Shown here piece after piece: positions 7,812 through 16,094 of a stretch of 64,000 nt of DNA. Numbering within the stretch: position 1 is the first letter of the stretch; each line of letters opens with the position of its first letter. This DNA is from Desulfofustis limnaeus (lineage in GTDB: Bacteria; Desulfobacterota; Desulfobulbia; Desulfobulbales; Desulfocapsaceae), in contig NZ_AP025516.1 of assembly GCF_023169885.1 (NCBI RefSeq), positions 2,366,501 to 2,430,500 of the forward strand, given 5' to 3'. The position numbers and the translations under genes were made by a program. The notes under the pieces were generated by a model. The model searched no databases and had not been told where the DNA came from. It saw only the letters and a program-made list of their open reading frames with translations.

Positions 7812-10800
7812 TCAGGTCGACCCGTCATCCCGGCACGTTTTGATGATGACCTGGAGATCGGCGGCAGACAGCTCTTCGATGAATTTGACATGAACCGAAT
7901 ATTCGTTATCCATGGCCTGATGCCCGCGCACGGCAATAATGGTGCCCAGTACCGTCACCTGACGATCGATGGCGGTGGCCATGGGCATTACCACTTTGGT
8001 GCTGCGGCCCAGCAGCAAGCGGGCATTTTTCTTCTGCGAGATGCGCAGGAAAAAGGAGACGCCGCCGGTGGAGATATCGGCCAACTCGCCCCGGGAGGCG
8101 ATGCCGGTGTCTCGCCCCCGGCTGTCCAGCAACAACGAGGTGACCCGGCCGCTCACTTTGTGGCGGCGGGCGCCGCGGCGGTCCTTGCCGCTGGCCTTGA
8201 AGAACGCTTGCATGCTCACCGTCTTCAGACAATAGTCGTGCAGCTTGGATTCCAGCGCCGGCAATTCCTCGCGCCAGTGCAGCAAGGTGTCTATCCCGAG
8301 AGAGAAGACCTCGGTGCGGGCCAGGCAGGAGACGCTGACCGTCCAGACGGATGCGTCGAAAACGGTATCGGCACCGAGAATCTCGCCGCGGGAGCCGTTC
8401 TTCACCAGGACATCGCCTGAGGCGTCCCGGTAAAAAATCCTGATCTTGCCGCTGGCTATGAAATACAGCTCCGATTGCACATCACCCTGGCGGACAATGA
8501 CCTGTTCACTTTCGTAGGTCCGTCGCTTCAAGGCATGATAAAAGGTGGCAAACTCCTCGGTGGTAAGCGTTTCCGACAGATCAGCCCAGGCTTCAACCTG
8601 GTCCCTGTCGATGGCTGAGATCTTCGTTTCTTCGATCAATTCCGCGGTACGAATGATCTCACTCAGGGCCATCGGATCGATCTCCATCAACCATTCACGC
8701 AACCGTTCAGCCGGCTCGAACCGATGCTCGGCCACCAGTCTGGTGATCAACTGGACGATCGCTTCCCGGGCCAGTTCTTGTTTACCCTGCTGCAGCAGCT
8801 CCTGGACCTGCAGTACGCCCGGCATTCGTGCCAGATCCGCGCGCAGTCCGGGGGAATCGACTGCCTGCGCCGCAAGCGTACCGTTCTGTCTTTGCGTCTT
8901 TGCCACCGGTGCAGCCTGGCTACCGCCCTCGTCTTTGCGGATCGCCGCGCTCACGGCCTTCAAGGCCTTTTCCGCATCGGCAAAGAGCTGGGGATCGAGC
9001 TTGCGATTGACCTTTTTCTGCCTGGCTTCGAGGAATTGTTGCAGAGCCGTCTGTACGTCCGGCAACGCAATGCGGGCCAAGCCGTCGACAATCTCCTTGA
9101 TGAGCGGTTCCCGAACCGCTTCTGAATAGTTTTCCTGATCGGCCAGCATGACCGTCAACGGAGCAGCCGTGTCCGGGTCGGCAAAACGATTCAAGGCCTT
9201 GACGATCTGGACCAGCATCGTCTCGCTGGCCGCCGGCAGACAGTCGATCAGCGCCTGTTTGCGGTGCTCACCGCTGATGGTATAGATACAGGAGAAGGCC
9301 TCGCGCTGCACGCGCAGATCATCATGGCGCAAAAAGGGAAGAATCGCGGGTATCTGCTCCGACCCCGCCACCTCCGCAGCCAGCTTGATCAGGTTACGCT
9401 TGCCGTACCAGGGCATCGGCTCAGGTAACCGAGACACCAACTCGTCAACGATAACCGGGCCCATGCTGCCGAGCAACTCGATGATACGCAACCGGTCTTT
9501 CGATTCCTCTTCGGCCAGCAAGGTGTCGATCAAAAAGGCCCCAGCCGGCCGGCCCATCATGCAAAGACGCTTCGCCGCCGCACCCTCCACTCCGTCGTTG
9601 AGATACCGCTGCAGGAGCGTTGAAAAAATCGGCCGCTTGAACAGTCGGTCCTGGGTCCGCCCGATGAGTGCCGGAATCGGTGGCGGCTTGGGCAGCTGAG
9701 CGGTCCTGATTCCATGAAAGACAGTCAGGATCTGATCGGCGCGTTCCCAGTCGTCTCGCTGCCCGGCGCGAATCATCACGATCTGCAGCAGAAAAGCAGC
9801 CTTCTCGTACACCGCATCGCCCTCATCCGATTCACGAATCCAGACCAGGAGGGCGCTCATCAATTTGTCCAGCGGAGCCCAGCGTTGCTGATCGGCGAGC
9901 CAGACCCCGACCAGCACCAGACAGCGAATCAACCGTTCCCGCAACCGCTCTCCGCCGCCAAGCGTCCCCAGGACGATGGCGTCGATGAGGCGCTCGCCGG
10001 TCGACACCTCGCCTCGCTGGAAGCACTTTTCTATGGCTTCGGGCAGATGGTTTTGCAGCTCTTCACTCTGCAAGGCGCTGCGATTACCGTCAAGTAAGGC
10101 GGCGATTCCAGCTTGCAAGCGGCGGTCCCGTCGTTCCTGTTCACCGCTGTCGAGCAAGTTTCGCGCCTTCTCCCGAGCTAGATGCAGCTTGCCTTTTCGG
10201 GTGGCGATAAGCTTCTCGACGGCAGCGTCGGCCGCCAATCTTTCCGGGTCCCGAGGGTCGCTCTTTTCGCTCAGCTCCCGCTGCACGTCGCGCAACCGCC
10301 CCAGGGCATCATCGAAACGAGTCGGGGGAACCACGTCCACAAGGGCCTCCCAGAGACTCGTGCCCAGCCCTTCGGGATACTCCTGACAATAGAGCCTGAC
10401 CAACAAGGCAGGGGCGTTTACCTGGCCAAGCGACGCGGCCACGCCAGCGACGATCGAGGAAAAAGCTGCATCCGGCACGTAGCCACCGAGACGACGCAGA
10501 AAACGAGCGAAACCGGGCGAGCGAACCGCCAGCCCGGCCCCCTGGTCCTGTAGTCCTCGCATGGTCCAGGCGATCCCGGCGACCAGCAACTCGACCAGGC
10601 GCACCTCGTCACGCAGCAGCGGAACCAACTCGGCCGGCCGTTCGGCCGGCCCCTGTCTGTCACTCAACACCTCCAGCAGCTCGCCGGAGACCGCTTTGCC
10701 GAACTCGGGTATGGTATCGTCCCCGGAAATCTCCGGCTGATCATGATCGCAGGTTGGCGCCTCCTCAGGGAAATAGGCCTCCAGCCCTTGGCTGTTGACA

Positions 10801-11204
10801 TACGAACGGCCGCCTCCCTCCCGGGTGATCTTTTCTTTTCTGGCAATGAAAACGGAAAGAAGCGTCGCGAAGAGCTTGCGATCGAAGGCCGGGTGAAACA
10901 CCACATGATCCAGTCGCAACAGATCAAGGTGACGATAGATAACGAGACCCTGCAACTCGGCGGCAACACCTTCATCGGCAGGTCTGCCGCAGATCAGAGG
11001 CACGTCGGATGTGCCGAATCCCAGGCGACCAAAGGTGCGGGAGAAGGTCTTGATGGTCTGGTAGGCCTTCTCCACCGCATGAGCCACTTGTGGCGAGGAG
11101 GGAGGATACAGACGGGACGTGGTGACTGCGGAATTGAACGCTTTCAACGCCTTGATAGCTTCGATTTGTATGCGTTCTTTGTCCATGCCTGGGAGGACCG
11201 TCAA
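7812..11204 (-). CDS. Large HEAT-repeat / cyclic-nucleotide-binding / PilZ domain protein
   Basis: 1130 residues, no signal peptide and no membrane segments, so cytoplasmic. The N-terminal half is helical and unrecognised. HEAT-like helical repeats cover about 540-720 (for example AILPFLRHDDLRVQREAFSCI). A cNMP-binding (Crp-like) beta-roll lies at about 880-980, with IVRQGDVQSELYFIASGKIRI and GEILGADTVF. A PilZ domain closes the protein (about 1010-1118): RRGARRHKV supplies the arginine motif and DISTGG the DxSxxG motif that binds c-di-GMP. The most upstream start is TTG at 11204; ATG at 11186 is equally possible, and neither has a strong ribosome site. It probably integrates a nucleotide signal and c-di-GMP; the output is unknown. 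Confidence 0.8.
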   Translation of the reverse strand: MTVLPGMDKERIQIEAIKALKAFNSAVTTSRLYPPSSPQVAHAVEKAYQTIKTFSRTFGRLGFGTSDVPLICGRPADEGVAAELQGLVIYRHLDLLRLDHVVFHPAFDRKLFATLLSVFIARKEKITREGGGRSYVNSQGLEAYFPEEAPTCDHDQPEISGDDTIPEFGKAVSGELLEVLSDRQGPAERPAELVPLLRDEVRLVELLVAGIAWTMRGLQDQGAGLAVRSPGFARFLRRLGGYVPDAAFSSIVAGVAASLGQVNAPALLVRLYCQEYPEGLGTSLWEALVDVVPPTRFDDALGRLRDVQRELSEKSDPRDPERLAADAAVEKLIATRKGKLHLAREKARNLLDSGEQERRDRRLQAGIAALLDGNRSALQSEELQNHLPEAIEKCFQRGEVSTGERLIDAIVLGTLGGGERLRERLIRCLVLVGVWLADQQRWAPLDKLMSALLVWIRESDEGDAVYEKAAFLLQIVMIRAGQRDDWERADQILTVFHGIRTAQLPKPPPIPALIGRTQDRLFKRPIFSTLLQRYLNDGVEGAAAKRLCMMGRPAGAFLIDTLLAEEESKDRLRIIELLGSMGPVIVDELVSRLPEPMPWYGKRNLIKLAAEVAGSEQIPAILPFLRHDDLRVQREAFSCIYTISGEHRKQALIDCLPAASETMLVQIVKALNRFADPDTAAPLTVMLADQENYSEAVREPLIKEIVDGLARIALPDVQTALQQFLEARQKKVNRKLDPQLFADAEKALKAVSAAIRKDEGGSQAAPVAKTQRQNGTLAAQAVDSPGLRADLARMPGVLQVQELLQQGKQELAREAIVQLITRLVAEHRFEPAERLREWLMEIDPMALSEIIRTAELIEETKISAIDRDQVEAWADLSETLTTEEFATFYHALKRRTYESEQVIVRQGDVQSELYFIASGKIRIFYRDASGDVLVKNGSRGEILGADTVFDASVWTVSVSCLARTEVFSLGIDTLLHWREELPALESKLHDYCLKTVSMQAFFKASGKDRRGARRHKVSGRVTSLLLDSRGRDTGIASRGELADISTGGVSFFLRISQKKNARLLLGRSTKVVMPMATAIDRQVTVLGTIIAVRGHQAMDNEYSVHVKFIEELSAADLQVIIKTCRDDGST

Positions 11205-11636
11205 CAGGTGCCGAAAAGCTTAATCATCGAGGGGCATGCTCAGCAGCCCTCGCCATAGAAAAAACAGGTTGATTCAATCGGGTCATGACCGCTGGCCAAC
11301 CGGCATCCGAGCCGCCTTCCCTCATCTTGTCTGACTACCACGGAAAAGTTTCAAAAGTCAAGGAAAACAAATGGTTAATAACAACACAAAAACTCAACCC
11401 ACCGAGCTTGACAACCATCTCTTCCCAATGATGGTTTTCATTATTTATTCAACGAGTTAAAAGAACTCATGAACCCTGTTGTTCGATGCATCCTGGCAGC
11501 CATCATCAGTACCTTCAAGCGGTAATCCGACACGATCGGTCGAACAAAAGCGGTGCCCGTCGCCGCCATGGTCGGAGATGCGTACGCCGGAACCTGATGA
11601 ACCATGCACATGATGCGTCGGAGGAACCCGGAGATA
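11205..11636. other. Intergenic stretch of 432 bp without a supported gene
   Basis: This lies between the start of the HEAT/PilZ gene and the end of maf. It is more AT-rich than its flanks around 11340-11460. A short hairpin, AACCATC (11413-11419) with GATGGTT (11430-11436), is followed by TTCATTATTT on the plus strand, so it resembles a weak terminator, though no plus-strand gene precedes it. Short open frames on both strands show no family features, signal or ribosome site. The promoter of the HEAT/PilZ gene is presumably here but no convincing box pair was seen. Confidence 0.5.
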
Positions 11637-12230
11637 CTACCGGCGCACCGCGACAACGCCCTGCGTGACCAGCTCAGCTACAACCTCGGACAACGGCAGA
11701 CCGACCACATTGGAGTAGGACCCGTCGATGGCCGTCACCAGCACCCCACCCTTTCCCTGGATGGCATACCCGCCGGCCTTGTCGTAGGGTTCTCCGGTGC
11801 CCACGTAAGCCCGGGCCAGCGCTTCGTCGAAAGCGGCGAAGGTGACGGCGGTCGTCACGCTGGCCTGCGCCAGAATCCCCCGTTCCCGGTGACCGAGCGC
11901 ATAGCCCGTACAGACCAGATGCCGGCGGCCGGCCAAAGAAAGCAGCATGCGGACGGCGTCCTCTTCGTCGACCGGTTTACCCAGAATCCGCTCGTCAACC
12001 GTTACCGTCGTATCGGCGGCCAGCACCCAGCGTAGCGGGTGCGTCTCGCTCACCTGCAGAGCCTTTTCCCGAGCCAACCGGATGACATAGTTCCAGGGGG
12101 TCTCACCGGAGACGGACTCTTCGCTCAGAAAGGCCGGACAGACGTCGAAGACGATCCCCAATTCGCCAAGCAGATCCCTGCGTCTCGGGGAGGCAGAGGC
12201 AAGAATCAGCGGCTCGAGCATGCTATACAT
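11637..12230 (-). CDS. maf: Maf family nucleoside triphosphate pyrophosphatase
   Basis: Maf proteins hydrolyse dTTP, UTP or modified nucleotides to monophosphates, a house-cleaning role once linked to septum inhibition. The 197-residue protein has the N-terminal LASASPRRRDLLGELG, the central VLAADTTVTV and LGKPVDEEDA, and the C-terminal DKAGGYAIQGKGG with SYSNVVGLPL. This set fits the dTTP/UTP-type (YhdE-like) branch. I chose the ATG at 12230 because GAAGGTG lies about 10 bp upstream; ATG at 12221 would remove three residues. The open frame extends further 5' to 12365, but that part has no Maf homology and runs into the promoter of the divergent operon. Confidence 0.93.
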   Translation of the reverse strand: MYSMLEPLILASASPRRRDLLGELGIVFDVCPAFLSEESVSGETPWNYVIRLAREKALQVSETHPLRWVLAADTTVTVDERILGKPVDEEDAVRMLLSLAGRRHLVCTGYALGHRERGILAQASVTTAVTFAAFDEALARAYVGTGEPYDKAGGYAIQGKGGVLVTAIDGSYSNVVGLPLSEVVAELVTQGVVAVRR

Positions 12231-12319
12231 ATTCACCACACCTTCGGGAACCCTATCGTCACTTCGACACGCCGAACACTCACGGCCCTGACGGCTAGCG
12301 AGAGACAACACGTCGATCA

Positions 12320-12349
12320 TTGGCAAAAAACCGATGGTCATGCTAGAAT
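12320..12349 (+). promoter_or_regulatory. Candidate sigma70 promoter for the cNMP-GGDEF-transglutaminase-ABC operon
   Basis: TTGGCA (12320-12325) and TAGAAT (12344-12349) are 18 bp apart, each matching consensus at five of six bases. TGC directly precedes the -10 box, giving an extended -10. The implied 5' leader before the ATG at 12503 is about 147 bp, long enough for regulation. Confidence 0.55.
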
Positions 12350-12502
12350 GGTGCGATACCGTCAAAAAACCGCCCGGTGTCTGCCCGGCTCTGCGCGACG
12401 TACGGCAATGTCGTTCTTTACTGTCTCTCAGCGGCAGGGCGGACGAACCGTCCAGCCGGTTTCTTTCTTGCCGAGATTATCGATCCTTCAGGGGGATCAG
12501 GG

Positions 12503-12952
12503 ATGAGTCAAGCAGATAAAATCATCACCAGGACCTGCCAGCCGAACGAGATCATCTTTCGCCAAGGTGACCCCGGACGCCATATGTATCTCATCCTCAA
12601 CGGATCGGTTGAAATCTATAAGACAATCGGCACAACTCGTCAATTAATCAGTCGCCTGGGGACGGGGGAAATATTCGGTGAATTGGGTTTGCTGACCAAT
12701 GCTCCCCGCTGTGCCACCGCTGCCGCGCTGGAGACGACCCGTTTGATCATGGTCAGCGATCGCCTGTTCCACCATGCCCTGGTCAACAACCAATTACCGA
12801 TTGTCAAGCCGTTGACCAGGCAGCTGGCGCAACGTCTGAAGGAAACCGAAGCATTGCTGGAAGAGAGCCGGCACCGAGTCCGAGTGCTGGAATACGAACT
12901 GGGTTCTTTACACCAGTCCCGTCAATCTGACGGCCGCACCTCGGGCCGCTGA
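12503..12952 (+). CDS. Small cyclic-nucleotide-binding domain protein
   Basis: The 149-residue protein is almost only a cNMP-binding domain (about 8-115). It shows NEIIFRQGDPGRHMYLILNGSVEIY, then GEIFGELGLLTNAPRCATAAA, which corresponds to the phosphate-binding cassette. A helical, probably coiled-coil tail (about 118-140, rich in Glu and Leu) follows instead of a Crp-type DNA-binding domain, so it is not a typical transcription factor. ATG at 12503 is favoured by GGGGGATCAGGG just upstream. The gene leads a five-gene operon, 14 bp before the diguanylate cyclase. A sensor or adaptor role is inferred; whether it binds a nucleotide cannot be told. Confidence 0.85.
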   Translation: MSQADKIITRTCQPNEIIFRQGDPGRHMYLILNGSVEIYKTIGTTRQLISRLGTGEIFGELGLLTNAPRCATAAALETTRLIMVSDRLFHHALVNNQLPIVKPLTRQLAQRLKETEALLEESRHRVRVLEYELGSLHQSRQSDGRTSGR

Positions 12953-12966
12953 TCCCTGCCGCAACG

Positions 12967-13809
12967 ATGCGCCTTCGCACCAGATTCTCGACACCGGCGA
13001 CGGTTACGGAATTTTTCGCGGCTGCTAAAAAACCGTTCAGCTACAATGTTCTTCGCAACAGCTATATCTGGTTCGGCCTCTTCTGGGGACTGCCCATCCC
13101 GCTGGTGACCCTGCTCTACGAGCTGCGCTTCCTCAGATCGACCAACGCCGATTCATCTTCGCTGGCGGTCTTTGATGCGCCGCTGCAATGGTTTTTCCTT
13201 CTGCACCCGCTGCTTTTCGCCATCGTCTTCGGCATCCTTGGCACCATCCGCCAGGAAAAGGAAAACGAACTGGGTCTCAGGATGAAACAGCTGCGCCAGA
13301 TGGCCATTCACGACCCCCTGACAAAGCTGAAGAACAGAAGATATTTCGCACACATATTCCACGACGAATGTGCCCGCAACCTGCGCCGCCGGGAGACGTT
13401 GTCGATCCTTTTTCTCGACATCGACCATTTCAAGAAGATCAACGACACCTACGGTCATCATCAGGGCGACGTGGTACTGAGAGAACTGGGGGCCTACCTG
13501 CAAAGACAATGTCGCCCGTATGACACGCCGGTGCGCTGGGGCGGCGAGGAATTTCTCATCCTGTTGCGGGCCACCGATGAAAAGAACGCCCTCTTTTTTG
13601 CCGAACGAATCAGGCAGCAGATCGAGGCCGGAATCAGTCCGGCCATCCCCTTTCCCTTCACCGCCTCCATCGGACTGGCCGAATACCGGATCAACGACAC
13701 CCTGGAAGCGTTGACCGGCCGGGCCGACAAGGCCCTCTATCACGCCAAGCAGACCGGCAGAAACCGGATTGTCGCCTGGAGCAGTGTGCCAGAGGAAAGC
13801 CACCCATGA
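12967..13809 (+). CDS. Membrane-bound diguanylate cyclase (GGDEF domain)
   Basis: The 280-residue protein has two hydrophobic helices in its N-terminal third (about 32-55 and 72-95), a short helical linker, and a GGDEF domain (about 112-275). The active site is RWGGEEF, so catalysis of two GTP to c-di-GMP is expected. The inhibitory RxxD site is present as RPYD exactly five residues before GGEEF, so product feedback is likely. DPLTKLKNRRYF opens the domain and DKALYHAKQTGRNR closes it. No separate sensor domain is seen. Its stop overlaps the next ATG by 4 bp (ATGA), indicating translational coupling to the transglutaminase-like gene. Confidence 0.93.
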   Translation: MRLRTRFSTPATVTEFFAAAKKPFSYNVLRNSYIWFGLFWGLPIPLVTLLYELRFLRSTNADSSSLAVFDAPLQWFFLLHPLLFAIVFGILGTIRQEKENELGLRMKQLRQMAIHDPLTKLKNRRYFAHIFHDECARNLRRRETLSILFLDIDHFKKINDTYGHHQGDVVLRELGAYLQRQCRPYDTPVRWGGEEFLILLRATDEKNALFFAERIRQQIEAGISPAIPFPFTASIGLAEYRINDTLEALTGRADKALYHAKQTGRNRIVAWSSVPEESHP

Positions 13810-15275
13810 GAGCTGGTGCGGTCATCACTCCAGCCCGGGTCGTCAAGTCTCTGGTCTGGGGCGTCTGGCTCATTTTGCTGGTGCTCCTGCTATGGCGCGA
13901 TTTCTTCGTTTCCGTGGTGGACAGCCGTGAAAGTGCCGCCCTGGAGCGGGATCGACGGACCGAATACCAGGGCATTTACTTCAAAGAGCAAAAAATCGGT
14001 TACGTCGAATACACGTTCGCTCCGGCGGCAGCCGACACCCTGACCCTGCACCAGCGGGCCGTCATGGACCTCAACATCTCCGGGCAATCGCATCCGGTCG
14101 ATCTGGATCTGCAGGCTACCATAGATCAATACAGCCGCCTGCAGGCCTTCCACTTCGCGTTCACCTCCCCCTTTTATCGAATGACAGCCGACGGCACGGT
14201 GTCTGGATCGGCCGTGTCCTTCACGCTCGATACCGGCAATGCGGTCATCGAGGATCGGCTGTCGCTGGAAGCTCCGCCGCTGCTTCCCACCTCCCGTCGT
14301 GCCTATCTGCTGGATCGAGACCTGCAGTCCGGAGAAAAGATCCGCATCCCTTGGTTCGACCCGCTCTCCTTGACCGCCAAGTCGTCACTGGTCGAGTACC
14401 ACGGCAAGGAGAAGACACTCATCCACCAACGAGTCTATCAACTGCATCGATTCACCGAGCAATTTGCCGGCATCCGGGTCAACGTCTGGCTGGACGATCA
14501 AGGGGAGGTGGTCAAGGAAGAGTCTCCGGCCGGTTTCGTCTTCATCAGGGAACCCGAATTCAAAGCCAAGCAGATGGACCACCAGAGCCCGGAACTGCTC
14601 GCCGGTGTCGCTGTTCCAGTGATCGGCGCCATGCCCGAGGTAGGTAACAAAACCAGTCAGCGCTACCGGTTGCATCTTCCCGAAACGGCAGAATTCACGC
14701 TGTCCTCTGGTCGCCAGTCCTTTGCCGATTCGATCCTGACCGTCACCCGGGAAACCATCCCCGACGACGTCCACGACCAGAGCAGACCCTGTGCCGATGG
14801 CGCCCGGGAACTCGCCTCCAGCCCCTATATCCAGACCGATGCTCCGGAGATCGTGACGCTCGCCGAGGAGATCGCTGCCGCTCCGACAAGCCCGACGGAC
14901 AGAACTCAGGCGCTGGCCGATTGGGTCTACCAAAACCTGGAAAAACGCCCGGTGATCGGTATTCCCGACGCACTGAGCACGTTAAAATCAGGACATGGCG
15001 ACTGCAACGAGCACGCCTCACTATTTGCCGCCCTGGCCCGGGCCGCCGGGATTCCCACCAAGATCGCCGTCGGTGTCGTCTATCAGCAGGACGCCTTCTA
15101 TTACCATGCCTGGAACGAGGTCTGCCTGAACGGGACCTGGATCAGCCTGGATACCACCACCAACCAATTTCCCGCCGACCTGACCCACCTGAAATTCGTC
15201 GAGGGGGAACTTCAGGAACAGCTGCGCATCGGCGCCCTGCTCAATACCTTGAAAATTGAACCGCTGCCCGATTGA
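13806..15275 (+). CDS. Transglutaminase-like (TGc) domain protein, membrane-anchored
   Basis: 489 residues with an N-terminal membrane helix (about 14-35) that probably anchors the rest in the periplasm. A long beta-rich region (about 45-340) precedes the TGc domain (about 355-470). The Cys-His-Asp triad is visible as GHGDCNEHA, YYHAWNEV and SLDTTTNQ. Such bacterial domains act as cysteine proteases or peptide-modifying enzymes more often than as cross-linkers. A GAGG ribosome site precedes the ATG, which overlaps the diguanylate cyclase stop. The ABC ATPase follows within 5 bp. An envelope-remodelling or maturation role linked to the transporter is inferred. Confidence 0.88.
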   Translation: MRAGAVITPARVVKSLVWGVWLILLVLLLWRDFFVSVVDSRESAALERDRRTEYQGIYFKEQKIGYVEYTFAPAAADTLTLHQRAVMDLNISGQSHPVDLDLQATIDQYSRLQAFHFAFTSPFYRMTADGTVSGSAVSFTLDTGNAVIEDRLSLEAPPLLPTSRRAYLLDRDLQSGEKIRIPWFDPLSLTAKSSLVEYHGKEKTLIHQRVYQLHRFTEQFAGIRVNVWLDDQGEVVKEESPAGFVFIREPEFKAKQMDHQSPELLAGVAVPVIGAMPEVGNKTSQRYRLHLPETAEFTLSSGRQSFADSILTVTRETIPDDVHDQSRPCADGARELASSPYIQTDAPEIVTLAEEIAAAPTSPTDRTQALADWVYQNLEKRPVIGIPDALSTLKSGHGDCNEHASLFAALARAAGIPTKIAVGVVYQQDAFYYHAWNEVCLNGTWISLDTTTNQFPADLTHLKFVEGELQEQLRIGALLNTLKIEPLPD

Positions 15276-15279
15276 ACCC

Positions 15280-16083
15280 ATGGTTTTCGACCCGACTGAA
15301 GATCCCATTCTGCTCCTCAACAGACTCAGCAAACAGTTTGATCGGCTTACCGCCGTCAACCAGGTGGATCTGCGCGTCAATCGCGGTGAAATCTTCGGCT
15401 TTCTCGGTCCCAACGGGGCCGGCAAGACCACCACCATCAAGATTATCGCCGGACTGCTGTTGCCCTCTTCCGGATCGGTCACCATCTGCGGCCACTCGCT
15501 GGCCACCGAAAACCGGCTCTGTCGACAATTGACCGGGTACATCCCCGACCGACCCTATCTTTACGAAAAACTGACCGGAAGTGAGTATCTGAGCTTTATC
15601 GACAGCCTCTATCGCCAAACCGGTCGGGCCGCCCCGCTGCCGGAGACCGCCCGGGACTATCTGGATCTTTTCGATCTGCTGCCCTGGCAGGACAACCTTA
15701 TTGAGAGCTATTCGCACGGCATGCGGCAAAAACTGATCATGACCTCAATGCTGATGCTCGACGTACCGCTCCTGGTGGTGGACGAACCAATGGTCGGTCT
15801 GGATCCAAAAAGTGCCCGGATTGTCAAGGAACTATTCAGAAGACGGGCACGAAACGGGGGGACCATCTTTCTCTCCACCCACTCGATGGAAATTGCCGAG
15901 GAGCTGTGTGACCGGATCAGCATTATCGTCAACGGTTCGACCATCGCCAGCGGCACGGTGGCCGCCCTGAAGAGAGAGCGCGCGCTCGAAGGGAGCAACC
16001 TCGAGGAGCTGTTTCTGCAGCTGACCGGGGCCGTGGAGTTGCAGCAGGTCATCGCCGCCCTGCGCGGCGAAACCGCTAGCTGA
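15280..16083 (+). CDS. ABC transporter ATP-binding protein
   Basis: 267 residues forming one nucleotide-binding domain. Walker A is GPNGAGKTTT, the signature is SYSHGMRQKL (an SHGM form of the usual SGGQ), Walker B is LLVVDEPMVGLD, and the switch His lies in STHSMEIAE. It is the ABC-2/drug and polysaccharide export type. The ATG at 15280 is preferred; TTG at 15256 would overlap the transglutaminase gene and add eight residues, and neither has a strong ribosome site. The partner permease begins 11 bp after its stop. Substrate is unknown. Confidence 0.92.
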   Translation: MVFDPTEDPILLLNRLSKQFDRLTAVNQVDLRVNRGEIFGFLGPNGAGKTTTIKIIAGLLLPSSGSVTICGHSLATENRLCRQLTGYIPDRPYLYEKLTGSEYLSFIDSLYRQTGRAAPLPETARDYLDLFDLLPWQDNLIESYSHGMRQKLIMTSMLMLDVPLLVVDEPMVGLDPKSARIVKELFRRRARNGGTIFLSTHSMEIAEELCDRISIIVNGSTIASGTVAALKRERALEGSNLEELFLQLTGAVELQQVIAALRGETAS

Positions 16084-16094
16084 GAGGAAGCCCG

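Noticed and set aside
11441-11668. Small ORFs on both strands in the gap before maf
   Set aside because: Fewer than 75 codons, no ribosome site, and no features; overlapping each other on opposite strands.
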